Source: Gammaproteobacteria bacterium (lineage in GTDB: Bacteria; Pseudomonadota; Gammaproteobacteria; Natronospirales; REEB76). Taken from it: a stretch of 11,067 nucleotides of DNA. Made by a program: the position numbers and the translations under genes. The notes beneath the pieces are model-generated. The model saw only the letters and a program-made list of their open reading frames with translations, was not told the DNA's origin and did no database searches. The stretch lies in assembly GCA_028871235.1 (NCBI GenBank), contig JAGWNO010000060.1, positions 1 to 11,067 of the forward strand, written 5' to 3'. Positions 1 to 7,204 of the stretch are shown piece after piece. Position 1 is the first letter of the stretch; the number at the start of each line of letters is the position of its first letter.

Positions 1-213
1 GAACTTGAGGTCCACGAAGACTTTCTTGTGCTGCGCCACCAGCCAATCCAGCAGCTCAAAATAACCACCGGCCATGAACAGTTCCAGGCCGATCTTGTAG
101 AAACTCACCGCCTCGCCCAGTTGCGCCACCAGCTGACGGGCAGCACCGGCGTCGGGCACGTCGAGGCCGAGTATCAGACGTTCGCGGCGTGGCACGGTAT
201 TGCTGGAGAGCAT
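1..213 (-). CDS. pyrF: Orotidine 5'-phosphate decarboxylase, N-terminal part (cut by the left edge)
   Basis: PyrF decarboxylates orotidine 5'-monophosphate to UMP, the last step of de novo pyrimidine synthesis, in the cytoplasm. Only the first 71 codons are present; the gene continues past base 1. Visible family signatures are LILGLDVP (residues 13-20, with substrate-binding Asp18), FYKIGLELF (38-46, with Lys40) and VFVDLKF (65-71, with Asp68 and Lys70). The last is the start of the catalytic DLKFHDIPNT motif, cut by the window edge. The ATG at 213-211 puts these motifs at the distance from the N-terminus usual for the family. No clear Shine-Dalgarno sequence precedes it. The start lies 36 nt after the dgt stop, so pyrF is probably the distal gene of the same transcription unit. 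The family is clear although only about a third of the protein is visible. Confidence 0.93.
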   Translation of the reverse strand, partial: MLSSNTVPRRERLILGLDVPDAGAARQLVAQLGEAVSFYKIGLELFMAGGYFELLDWLVAQHKKVFVDLKF

Positions 214-237
214 GCGGCGGTTGCCGGTACGGAAGGG

Positions 238-256
238 GGCGTGATTTTATCACGCC
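238..256. repeat. Short perfect inverted repeat over the dgt stop codon
   Basis: Eight bases (238-245, GGCGTGAT) are the exact reverse complement of 249-256 (ATCACGCC), with a 3-nt loop. On the minus strand the first arm contains the dgt TGA stop (252-250). The sequence after the second arm on the minus strand is C-rich and has no T run, so this is not a standard intrinsic terminator. It could be a weak RNA hairpin between dgt and pyrF, or chance. Confidence 0.4.
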
Positions 257-1455
257 GTTTCTGCGGCGTCGGTGGATGGTTCAGCTTTGCCGGTTAGCCG
301 CCGGTATTCGCGCTCCGCATAGCGGTCGGTCATGCCGGCGATGTAATCCGCTACCACCCGTGCCAGGCTGGCGGTACCGCCATGGCCTTCCCCGTCGCGT
401 GCGGCCGCGGCGAAGGCCTGCGGCAGTTGCCCCGGATCGTTGCCATAGACATGGAAGAGTTCAGCCACGATGCGCGTGGCTCTTTGCGTCATGCGCTGTA
501 CCTGCGGGTGGTGGTAAAGCTGCGCTCGCAGGAAACGCGCCAGTTCCAGGCTGCGGGCCTGCATGCCGTCGCTGAAAGCGATGAGCGGTCGCGGCAGGGA
601 GCGCACTTCCTCGCTGCCGGCGGGGTCAACGGCCTCGATGCGGGCGCGGCTGTGCTCAATGAGATCGGTGATGAGGTCGTTGATCATGCGGCGCACGGTC
701 TCGTGCACCAGCCGCCGCGGCGTCAGGCCTGGGTAGCGGGCGCTTACTGCGAGGTAGTGTTCGCGGAACAAGGCGATCTGCATGAGCTGCTCTTGGTTGA
801 TGAGGCCGGCGCGCAGGCCGTCATCCACGTCGTGGTTGTTGTAGGCGATCTCATCCGCCAGGTTGGCGAGTTGCGCTTCCAATCCCGGCTGCAGTTTTTC
901 CAGGAAGCGCCGGCCCACATCCCCCAGCTTGCGGGCGTGGTCCAGGGAACAGTGCTTGAGGATGCCTTCGCGGGTCTCGAAAGTGAGGTTGAGACCGGGG
1001 AAATCGGCATATTTCTCCTCCAGCAGGTCCACCACCCGCAGCGACTGCAGGTTATGTTCGAAACCGCCGAACGCCTGCATGGCGGCGTTGAGGGCATCCT
1101 GGCCGGCGTGGCCGAAGGGCGTGTGGCCGAGGTCGTGGGCGAGGGCTATGGCCTCGGTGAGGGGCTCGTTGAGGCGCAGTGCCACCGCCACGCTGCGGGC
1201 GATCTGCGCCACTTCCAGCGAGTGAGTCAGGCGCGTGCGGTACAGGTCGCCCTCGTCGTAGATGAACACCTGGGTCTTGTACATGAGGCGGCGGAAAGCG
1301 GTGGAGTGGATGATGCGGTCCCGGTCCCGCTGGTATTCGCTGCGGTAGTTGGGCGCTGCCTCCGGATGCCGGCGGCCGCGGGAAGTGGCGTCACGGGCAG
1401 CGTAGGGTGCGAGGGACAGTTGATCGGCCACGGCCGGCAGCCCCGATGGCTTCAC
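250..1455 (-). CDS. dgt: Deoxyguanosinetriphosphate triphosphohydrolase-like protein (HD domain)
   Basis: Dgt-family enzymes hydrolyse dNTPs to the deoxynucleoside plus triphosphate and so influence the dNTP pool. From a GTG at 1455 the product is 401 residues. The metal-binding HD-domain residues are all visible: RTRLTHSLEVAQI (73-85, His78), AHDLGHTPFGHAG (106-118, His107/Asp108 and His111) and the DEIAYNNHDVDDG stretch (201-213). The IIHSTAFRRLMYKTQVF block (48-64) and the C-terminal GMTDRYAEREYRRL (374-387) are typical of the shorter Dgt-like subfamily rather than of the about 505-residue E. coli Dgt. The GTG overlaps the aroB stop by 4 nt (GTGA), suggesting translational coupling. A second GTG at 1431 would give 393 residues starting nearer the conserved APYA segment. 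Neither has a strong ribosome binding site. The reading frame stays open to 1755 inside aroB, but that part is a shadow. Family assignment is secure; in vivo substrate preference is not shown. Confidence 0.93.
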   Translation of the reverse strand: MKPSGLPAVADQLSLAPYAARDATSRGRRHPEAAPNYRSEYQRDRDRIIHSTAFRRLMYKTQVFIYDEGDLYRTRLTHSLEVAQIARSVAVALRLNEPLTEAIALAHDLGHTPFGHAGQDALNAAMQAFGGFEHNLQSLRVVDLLEEKYADFPGLNLTFETREGILKHCSLDHARKLGDVGRRFLEKLQPGLEAQLANLADEIAYNNHDVDDGLRAGLINQEQLMQIALFREHYLAVSARYPGLTPRRLVHETVRRMINDLITDLIEHSRARIEAVDPAGSEEVRSLPRPLIAFSDGMQARSLELARFLRAQLYHHPQVQRMTQRATRIVAELFHVYGNDPGQLPQAFAAAARDGEGHGGTASLARVVADYIAGMTDRYAEREYRRLTGKAEPSTDAAETA

Positions 1456-2531
1456 AGCGGTTTGTGGGTGAGAGTGTCGGCAAGCGCGTCGGCGTCGAAG
1501 TCGTCGCTCACCACCGCCTGGCCGATGCCCTTGGGCAATACCAGCCGCTGCCGGCCCTGGCGGACTTTCTTGTCGCGCTGCATGTACTCGAGGAACTGGC
1601 CCGGTGTCACCGCAGCAGGCGGCCGGTTGGGCAGGCCGGCGCGTTCCACTAGCCGGCAGATGCGCCGGTATTCCGCGGGTTTGAGCCAGTCCATGCGCAC
1701 CGACACTTCCGCCGCCATGGCGATGCCCGCCGCCACCGCTTCGCCGTGCAGCCATTCGCCGTAGCCCAAGGCCCGCTCGATGGCGTGGCCGAAGGTATGG
1801 CCGAGATTCAGCAGCGCGCGCCGCCCCTGTTCCTGCTCGTCCTCCGCCACCACCGCAGCCTTGATTTCGCAGCAGCGGTTAATGGCGTGGTTGAGCGCCG
1901 GCAGATCGCGGTCCAGCAGTTCCTGCACATGACCTTCCAGCCACAGAAACAGATCCTCATCGGCGATGAGGCCGTACTTTATGACTTCCGCAAGGCCGCT
2001 GCTCAGTTCGCGGGGCTCCAGCGTCACCAGGGTTCCCGGGTCGACTACCACCGCCCGCGGTTGGTGGAAGGCACCGATCATGTTCTTGCCGTAGACATGG
2101 TTGATGGCGGTCTTGCCGCCGATGGCAGCATCCACTTGCGCGAGCAGCGTGGTGGGCACCTGCAGGTAGGCGATGCCACGCTGGTAACAGGCAGCGCCGA
2201 AACCGGTGAGATCGCCGATGACACCGCCACCCAGGGCCACCAGGGTGGCATCGCGGCCGAAACCGTTCTTCAGCAGGAAGCGGAACACCATGTCCAGTGT
2301 CCGCCAGTTCTTGTGGCGCTCGCCGTTGGGTACGGCAACGCTGCGGGGTTCAAATGCAGCAAGTGCCTGCTCAAGTTTCGCCAGGTACAGCGGGCCCACC
2401 CGGTCATCGGTGATGATGCAGACCGCGCCCTTCTGCAGATGGACGGAGAACAGTTCCGGTTGGGTGAGGGCGCCGCTGCCGATGTGGATTTGGTAACTGC
2501 GTGTTCCAAGCGGGACGTTGAGAGTGTTCAT
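1452..2531 (-). CDS. aroB: 3-dehydroquinate synthase
   Basis: AroB converts 3-deoxy-D-arabino-heptulosonate 7-phosphate to 3-dehydroquinate, the second step of the shikimate pathway, using NAD and a divalent metal in the cytoplasm. The 359 residues match the usual length. The NAD-binding glycine motif is GGGVIGD (101-107). The substrate-binding block VPTTLLAQVDAAIGGK spans 125-140 and is followed by KNMIGAFHQP (149-158). Metal ligands fit Glu182 (SGLAEVIKYG), His245 (LNLGHTFGH) and His262 (LHGEAVAAG). DKKV (320-323) is the conserved C-terminal lysine motif. The ATG at 2531 follows an AGGGA sequence at about 10 nt spacing. It lies 19 nt after aroK, and its stop overlaps the dgt start. The aroK-aroB pairing downstream of pilQ is a conserved gammaproteobacterial arrangement. 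Confidence 0.98.
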   Translation of the reverse strand: MNTLNVPLGTRSYQIHIGSGALTQPELFSVHLQKGAVCIITDDRVGPLYLAKLEQALAAFEPRSVAVPNGERHKNWRTLDMVFRFLLKNGFGRDATLVALGGGVIGDLTGFGAACYQRGIAYLQVPTTLLAQVDAAIGGKTAINHVYGKNMIGAFHQPRAVVVDPGTLVTLEPRELSSGLAEVIKYGLIADEDLFLWLEGHVQELLDRDLPALNHAINRCCEIKAAVVAEDEQEQGRRALLNLGHTFGHAIERALGYGEWLHGEAVAAGIAMAAEVSVRMDWLKPAEYRRICRLVERAGLPNRPPAAVTPGQFLEYMQRDKKVRQGRQRLVLPKGIGQAVVSDDFDADALADTLTHKPL

Positions 2532-2550
2532 GCGCAGGCTTTCCCTATGC

Positions 2551-3099
2551 TCAACAAATATTGCGTAGCGCGCGCGCCGCCTTCTCCAGCTCCCGCAGAA
2601 TCTGCTGGGTGAGCGGACGGACCTGGCCGCGGTCGGTCACCACCGTGAGCTGCGCGAGGTTTTCGTAGAGCGGCTGGCGCACCGTGAACAGTTCCGTGAG
2701 CCGGGTTTCACGGTTTTCGGTGGCCAGCAGCGGCCGGTTGCGGTGGCGGCCGGTGCGGCCCGCCTGGGCGCTGACGGAAGCCTTGAGGTAGACGACAAAA
2801 CCGCGGTTGCTCAGGTTCTCGCGGTTGGCTGGATCCAGCACCGCGCCGCCGCCGGTGGCCAGCACGATGTTCTCCCGCAGGGTCAGTTCCTCGATGACTT
2901 CCCGCTCGCGCCGCCGGAAGCCGGCCTCGCCTTCCTTCTCAAAAATCAACGGGATATCCGCGCCGGTGCGGCGCTCGATCTCCTGATCGGTATCAAGGAA
3001 TGCGCGATCGAGCAGACGGGCCAGTTCGCGCCCGATGGCCGTCTTCCCGGCCCCCATGGGGCCGACCAGGAAGATCCGGCCGGGCAGTGGATCCGTCAC
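2551..3099 (-). CDS. aroK: Shikimate kinase
   Basis: AroK phosphorylates shikimate at the 3-hydroxyl with ATP, the fifth step of the shikimate pathway. The 182-residue product is of normal size. It has the Walker A loop GPMGAGKT (13-20), the shikimate-binding and magnesium-binding DTD (36-38), Arg62 in the GFRRRE segment, the glycine-rich ATGGGAV (81-87), the LID arginine in NRPLL (Arg122) and the arginine in VRQPLYE (Arg141). The start is a GTG at 3099; no in-frame ATG fits. An out-of-frame ATG at 3101 overlaps this GTG and is followed at once by TGA. No good Shine-Dalgarno sequence precedes the start, so translation may depend on coupling to pilQ 56 nt upstream. The start is less certain than the family. 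Confidence 0.97.
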   Translation of the reverse strand: MTDPLPGRIFLVGPMGAGKTAIGRELARLLDRAFLDTDQEIERRTGADIPLIFEKEGEAGFRRREREVIEELTLRENIVLATGGGAVLDPANRENLSNRGFVVYLKASVSAQAGRTGRHRNRPLLATENRETRLTELFTVRQPLYENLAQLTVVTDRGQVRPLTQQILRELEKAARALRNIC

Positions 3100-3155
3100 A
3101 TGGGTGTGCCGTCTGCTGTTGGGGTGGCGTTGCCGCTAGCTCTGCACCGTTGCCA

Positions 3156-5372
3156 TCATTCGGCCACACTGGCGGTCTGATCCAGGATCTTGGGGGTGAC
3201 AAAGATAAGCAGCTCGTCCTTGTTGTTCACCACCTGGGTGTTGCGGAACAGCCAGCCGAGCAGCGGCAGGTCGCCCAGCAGCGGCACCTTGTTGACGGTG
3301 GTGTTGCGGGTGGTCTCATAGATGCCGCCCAGCACCACCGTGTCGCCGTTGTTCACCAGCACCTGGGTCTTCACATCGCGGGTGTCGATACTGGGTACGC
3401 TGCCGCCATTGCCGGTCGGCACCACTTGGCCGACGCTGTCCTTGTGGACTTCGAGATCCATGATGATGCGGTTATCCGGTGTGATCTGCGGCGTCACGTC
3501 CAGGCTCAGCACCGCTTTCTTGAATTGCACGGTGGTGGCGCCGCTGGAAGCTGCCTGCTGGTAGGGGATTTCCACGCCCTGTTCGATGGTGGCTTCCTTG
3601 GCGTTGGCGGTGATCACCCGCGGGCTGGATACCACCTCGCCCTTGCCTTCCGCCTGCAGGGCAGAGAGTTCCAGACCCACCAGGTAGTTCTGGCGCAGCA
3701 CCGCAAAGGCCACCTGCCCCACCGGATTGCTGGTGGGTACGTTGACGTTGAGCTGGTCGTTGAGCGCCGGCAGGCTCAGCAGCGGTGTACCGGTGGTAGC
3801 CACACCCGGCGGGACCGGGTTGAACGCATTCTGCTGGGTATTGGCGCCGTTGAGGTCGCCGTTCACGCTCATGAGGCCGCCGCTGGTCTGTCGGATGCCG
3901 TTGGCGCCGAAGCGCACGCCCAGCTGGCGGGTGAAATCGTTGGTGGCGATGACCACGCGCGATTCGATGAGCACCTGCTTCACCGCCACATCGAGCTTCA
4001 CAACCATCTGGCGGATGCTGGCGATATTGGCGGAGGTGTCCTGGACCAGCAGGGTGTTGGTGCGGGTGTCCACGCTGAGGCTGCCGCGCTTGGACAGCAT
4101 CGAGGCGGTGCCGCTGCCCTTGATGAGCGCGGCGATGTCACTGGCCTTGGCGTAGTTCACCTGGATAAAAGCGGATTGCAGTGGCGCATTCTGCTGGATG
4201 CTCTGCTGTGCGGCGAATTCCGCCTGCTCCTGCGCGGCAATCTCCTGGGCGGTGCCTATCATCAGTGTATTGCCGAACTGACGGCTGGACAGACCCTTGG
4301 TGCGCATGATGATGTCCAGTGCCTGGTCCCAAGGCACGTCCTGCAGGCGCAGGGTGATGTTTCCCTTGACGCTGTCGGACACCACTATGTTCTTGCCGCT
4401 GGCGTCTGCAAGGATTTGCAGCACGGCACGGATATCGATGTTCTGGAAGTTCAGGCTGATCTTCTGACCGGTGTATTCCTTCTGCTGTGCCGTCTGGGCG
4501 GCGCTGGCCGCTGCTACCGGCTTGAACTCTACTGAGAACAGGCCATCACTCTGGTAGGCGAGTTTCTCGTACTGGCCCGTGGGATGGATGACCAGGCGTG
4601 CGCCAGATGGAGTGTTCTGGGCGTCGATGTATTGCACCGGCGTGGCGAAGTCGCTCACATCCATGCGCCGCACCAGATCCTTGGGCAGCTGCGCATTGGC
4701 GAAATCCACCACAACATTGTTGCCTTCGCTGTGTACGCTGCCGACGATAGCCGGATTACTGAGATCCACAACCACCTGACCAGTGCCGTCAGGCCCGCGG
4801 CGGAAGTCCACTTTGGTAAGGCCCTGGGCCGGAGCAGCCGGTGCCGGCGAAGCAGAATTGGTCGCCGCCGGGGCAGGCGCGGTGGCCGTAATCATGGCAG
4901 ACAGGCTGGCGGGGTTGAGCTGGGCGACGGCCGTATCACTCGGGTTGCCGCCCAGCAGGATATATACGGTGTTGCCCTCGACGCTCATGTTGTAGGGCAC
5001 CAGCGCGGTGAGATTGATGACTACGCGGGTGCGGGCGCCGGCTTCAGCGGCTACCACGCTGCTCACGTCGCCTACGTCGATGTCGGTCTTGCGCTCCTTG
5101 AGAGCCAGGCGTGTGTCCGCCAGGTCCAGGGCGATGCGAGCCGGCTGGCTTACGGTGAAGGCCAGCGGCTGTGAGGTGCTGTCGCTCAACTTGAGCTGCA
5201 ACTGCACGCGGTCACCGGCCAGCCTGGTGGCGGTTATGGCCTGCAACTGGTTATGCCCTTCATCGTTGGCTGCCGACGCCGCAGGGACTGTCAGCAACGT
5301 CGCGATCAGCACACACGCGCCTGCCATGCCGCGGCATATGCCGGTGTGAATATGAATATATTTACTGTTCAT
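3156..5372 (-). CDS. pilQ: Type IV pilus outer-membrane secretin PilQ
   Basis: PilQ forms the multimeric outer-membrane channel through which the pilus fibre leaves and re-enters the cell. The 738-residue precursor has a signal peptide with positive charges at Lys4 and Arg14, a hydrophobic core at about 18-31 and a likely cleavage after AASA (34). No lipobox is present. Two AMIN-type peptidoglycan-binding domains follow (about 42-140 and 187-284), separated by an Ala/Pro-rich linker (163-183). Next come a secretin N0/STN domain (about 304-375), an N1-type domain (about 400-465) and the secretin barrel domain (about 465-730). The barrel carries the typical VVSSPRVITANAKEA segment (580-594) and VPLLGDLPLLGWLFR (696-710). 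The ATG at 5372 follows GAGGTGAGG, a strong ribosome binding site. A later Met16 would remove the charged n-region, so Met1 is preferred. It is the last gene of the pilMNOPQ cluster. Confidence 0.98.
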   Translation of the reverse strand: MNSKYIHIHTGICRGMAGACVLIATLLTVPAASAANDEGHNQLQAITATRLAGDRVQLQLKLSDSTSQPLAFTVSQPARIALDLADTRLALKERKTDIDVGDVSSVVAAEAGARTRVVINLTALVPYNMSVEGNTVYILLGGNPSDTAVAQLNPASLSAMITATAPAPAATNSASPAPAAPAQGLTKVDFRRGPDGTGQVVVDLSNPAIVGSVHSEGNNVVVDFANAQLPKDLVRRMDVSDFATPVQYIDAQNTPSGARLVIHPTGQYEKLAYQSDGLFSVEFKPVAAASAAQTAQQKEYTGQKISLNFQNIDIRAVLQILADASGKNIVVSDSVKGNITLRLQDVPWDQALDIIMRTKGLSSRQFGNTLMIGTAQEIAAQEQAEFAAQQSIQQNAPLQSAFIQVNYAKASDIAALIKGSGTASMLSKRGSLSVDTRTNTLLVQDTSANIASIRQMVVKLDVAVKQVLIESRVVIATNDFTRQLGVRFGANGIRQTSGGLMSVNGDLNGANTQQNAFNPVPPGVATTGTPLLSLPALNDQLNVNVPTSNPVGQVAFAVLRQNYLVGLELSALQAEGKGEVVSSPRVITANAKEATIEQGVEIPYQQAASSGATTVQFKKAVLSLDVTPQITPDNRIIMDLEVHKDSVGQVVPTGNGGSVPSIDTRDVKTQVLVNNGDTVVLGGIYETTRNTTVNKVPLLGDLPLLGWLFRNTQVVNNKDELLIFVTPKILDQTASVAE

Positions 5373-5380
5373 GACTTGCG

Positions 5381-5390
5381 CCTCACCTCA
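5381..5390 (-). promoter_or_regulatory. Strong ribosome binding site of pilQ
   Basis: The minus strand reads TGAGGTGAGG here, containing GAGGTGA, a seven-base match to the 16S rRNA anti-Shine-Dalgarno sequence. It sits 8 nt before the ATG at 5372. It is among the best ribosome binding sites in the window and supports Met1 of PilQ as the start. Confidence 0.75.
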
Positions 5391-5393
5391 AAT

Positions 5394-5951
5394 TCAACCG
5401 CCCAGCTGGACGGTGGTCATGCGTTCTATCCAGCCACCCTGTCCATCCGGAATGATTTCCCGCAATGTCAGGCCCGCCTGGGTAATCTTTACGATCTTGC
5501 CGAAGTTCTGCCCCATATAGTTGCCCGCGGTCACGCGGTGCACCACGCCATCACCATCCCGGATCAGCGCATACATGATGCCGTTCACCGTGATGGTGCC
5601 CATCATCTTCAAGCCATCCAGTGGGAACTGCTCCAGGTACTCGCGGGCGCGATTGAAGTCCGGATGCACGCCGGAACCGCCGCCGGCGCCAGCACCCAGA
5701 GTGGCAAAACTCTGCAGTTGGGGGATGAAAGGCGAACGCAGGTTCTGGTCATCATAGGTGAAGGTTTCGAACGGCTTGACCTGCGGCAACGGCTCCACAT
5801 GGGCACCCTTGCGCGCTTTGACCTGGTTCACGTATTGACGCAAGTCCTGCAGGCGATCGTTGCAGCCTGTGAGCATGAATACCGCGCACATAAGCACGAG
5901 AAACGCAGCGCGGCGGGTATGGCGATGGCGCGAGGAGATAATGCTGCTCAT
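5394..5951 (-). CDS. pilP: Type IV pilus assembly lipoprotein PilP
   Basis: PilP is an inner-membrane-anchored periplasmic lipoprotein that links the PilN/PilO complex to the N-terminal domains of the PilQ secretin. The 185-residue product has a lipoprotein signal with arginines at 8, 13 and 14, a hydrophobic stretch (16-26) and the lipobox LTGC, making Cys30 the predicted lipidated residue. An extended region follows (31-85) with the FETFTYDDQNLRSPF block (61-75) typical of PilP. A short Gly/Ala stretch (86-94) separates it from the beta-rich C-terminal domain (about 103-182) containing MGTITVNGIMYALI and VHRVTAGNYMGQNFGKI. The ATG overlaps the pilO stop as ATGA, and the pilQ start follows after 21 nt. 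Length, lipobox, motifs and context agree. Confidence 0.97.
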   Translation of the reverse strand: MSSIISSRHRHTRRAAFLVLMCAVFMLTGCNDRLQDLRQYVNQVKARKGAHVEPLPQVKPFETFTYDDQNLRSPFIPQLQSFATLGAGAGGGSGVHPDFNRAREYLEQFPLDGLKMMGTITVNGIMYALIRDGDGVVHRVTAGNYMGQNFGKIVKITQAGLTLREIIPDGQGGWIERMTTVQLGG

Positions 5952-6604
5952 GGCTTGCCCCGCCCCTTGACTGGTTTACTCACCAGCTGTTCGCTGTCTT
6001 CAAGATAGCGATAGGTTTTGGCGGTGAGTGTCATCACCAGATTCGCACCGATAGTGTCGTTGGCCTGCGGCTTGATGGTCACGTCGTGCACGGTGATGAT
6101 GCGTGGCAATGCGGCCACATCACTCACAAACCTGCCGAATTGGTGGTAGCTGCCTTCCACGGTAATTTCTATGGGCTTCTCGGCGTAAAAATCCTTTTTT
6201 ATTTCATCATTTGGCTTGAACAGATCCTGCTTCAGGCCGTCTACCTGGGCAGTTTGGGATATGTCCTGCAACAGGCTGGGAATTTCCGTGCGACCGGGCA
6301 GCTGGCGCAACATGGTGCCGAAGGATTTCTTCATTTCCTCAAGCTGCTTTTTGTATATGTCCAGATTGGCGGCTTCGGCGGCCTTCTGCTCGAATTGCTG
6401 CTTGAGGGTCACTTCCTGCTGCTGCGCTTGACCGAGCTGCTGCACGTTGGAACTCAGCCAGAAATAATAGCCGGCAGCCACCACCACCACGAAGATCACC
6501 GTCAGTGCGATGATGCGCGCAGGCAGCGGCCATCCGCCGGTGTTCTTGAAATCCAGGTTGCGCAGTTCGTTGAGGTTGATGTTCTTGAGATCCGCCAGTT
6601 TCAT
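5948..6604 (-). CDS. pilO: Type IV pilus inner-membrane protein PilO
   Basis: PilO pairs with PilN as a heterodimer in the inner membrane and forms, with PilM and PilP, the alignment subcomplex of the pilus machine. The 218-residue protein has a short cytoplasmic N-terminus rich in Asn and Leu, one transmembrane helix (about 29-50, IIALTVIFVVVVAAGYYFWL), a periplasmic coiled coil rich in Gln, Glu and Lys (about 53-100), and a ferredoxin-like periplasmic core (about 105-200). The core includes KPIEITVEGSYHQFGRFVSDVAALPRI at 143-169 (key residues Gly151, Tyr153, Phe156, Pro167), typical of PilO. The ATG overlaps the pilN stop by 4 nt (ATGA) and its own stop overlaps the pilP start in the same way, so the three genes look translationally coupled. 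Confidence 0.97.
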   Translation of the reverse strand: MKLADLKNINLNELRNLDFKNTGGWPLPARIIALTVIFVVVVAAGYYFWLSSNVQQLGQAQQQEVTLKQQFEQKAAEAANLDIYKKQLEEMKKSFGTMLRQLPGRTEIPSLLQDISQTAQVDGLKQDLFKPNDEIKKDFYAEKPIEITVEGSYHQFGRFVSDVAALPRIITVHDVTIKPQANDTIGANLVMTLTAKTYRYLEDSEQLVSKPVKGRGKP

Positions 6605-7203
6605 GGCCGGGTGCCTCCCTGCGGCGCTGCGTTGGTTGACTGCGCATTGGCGTCGCTCTTGTCCACCACCTTTGCGGTGATGGTGAACTGCTGTGCGCGG
6701 ATCCCGAAATTCACGGCATTGTCTTTTTGTACCACCTGCAAATTCGGGTCACCCAGCCAGGGCGAACTATCTATGTTGCGCATGTAAGTCGACACGCGGG
6801 CACTGGATTCGGCCACGCCCTGTATGGTGAGTTGATCAATTTTTTGTGTGACCTGGGTCAGATACACACCAGGTGGCAGCGTCTTCACCAGTTGATCGAA
6901 AACATGCACTTCCGTCGGCCGGCTCTGCTGCAGCTGCTCGATGATCTGCATGCGTGCAATCAGCCGCTGCTTGGTTTGCTGCAGATCCTTGATCTCGGCA
7001 ATCTGCTTGTTCATGAGCGTGATCTGGCCCTTCAAGAAATCATTGCGTGCCTGTTGATTCGAGATGGCATCACTGATCAATCCCCATATGCCGAGCAGCA
7101 TCACCACACCCGCGGCCACCGCCAGGATCAAATGGAAATTGAATCGACGCTGGCGTTCCTTGCGGCGATCCTCACGCCAAGGGAGCAGGTTAATGCGTGG
7201 CAT
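6601..7203 (-). CDS. pilN: Type IV pilus inner-membrane protein PilN
   Basis: PilN spans the inner membrane; its cytoplasmic N-terminus binds PilM and its periplasmic part dimerises with PilO. The start chosen is the ATG at 7203, giving 200 residues that open with MPRINLLPWR. The INLLPWR segment (4-10) is the conserved PilM-binding motif and normally lies at the very N-terminus. An in-frame GTG at 7233 would add ten unconserved residues and overlap pilM, and is rejected. A basic region (10-20) precedes one transmembrane helix (about 24-44), a coiled coil (about 45-95), and a ferredoxin-like periplasmic domain (about 97-185) with VFDQLVKTLPPGVYLTQV. The C-terminal tail is Ala/Asn/Gly-rich. The start lies 1 nt after the pilM stop, with GGAG about 11 nt upstream. 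Confidence 0.97.
   Translation of the reverse strand: MPRINLLPWREDRRKERQRRFNFHLILAVAAGVVMLLGIWGLISDAISNQQARNDFLKGQITLMNKQIAEIKDLQQTKQRLIARMQIIEQLQQSRPTEVHVFDQLVKTLPPGVYLTQVTQKIDQLTIQGVAESSARVSTYMRNIDSSPWLGDPNLQVVQKDNAVNFGIRAQQFTITAKVVDKSDANAQSTNAAPQGGTRP
6614..6620 (-). promoter_or_regulatory. Ribosome binding site of pilO inside the end of pilN
   Basis: The minus strand reads AGGGAGG, 9 nt before the pilO ATG at 6604, inside the last codons of pilN. Together with the 4-nt stop/start overlap it fixes the pilO start. Confidence 0.65.
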
Positions 7204-7204
7204 A

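Noticed and set aside
1456..1755. Extension of the dgt frame to a start at 1755
   Set aside because: The added 100 residues lie wholly inside aroB, are Arg/Gly/Ala-rich and do not resemble Dgt N-termini.
382..1764. A 460-codon plus-strand open frame opposite dgt and the end of aroB
   Set aside because: It is antisense to two clear enzyme genes and its product has no recognisable motif. Long antisense frames are common opposite GC-rich genes.
3000..4535. A 511-codon plus-strand open frame opposite pilQ
   Set aside because: Its product is His/Gly/Ala-rich in the way typical of a frame opposite a GC-rich gene. PilQ on the other strand is intact and has all family motifs.
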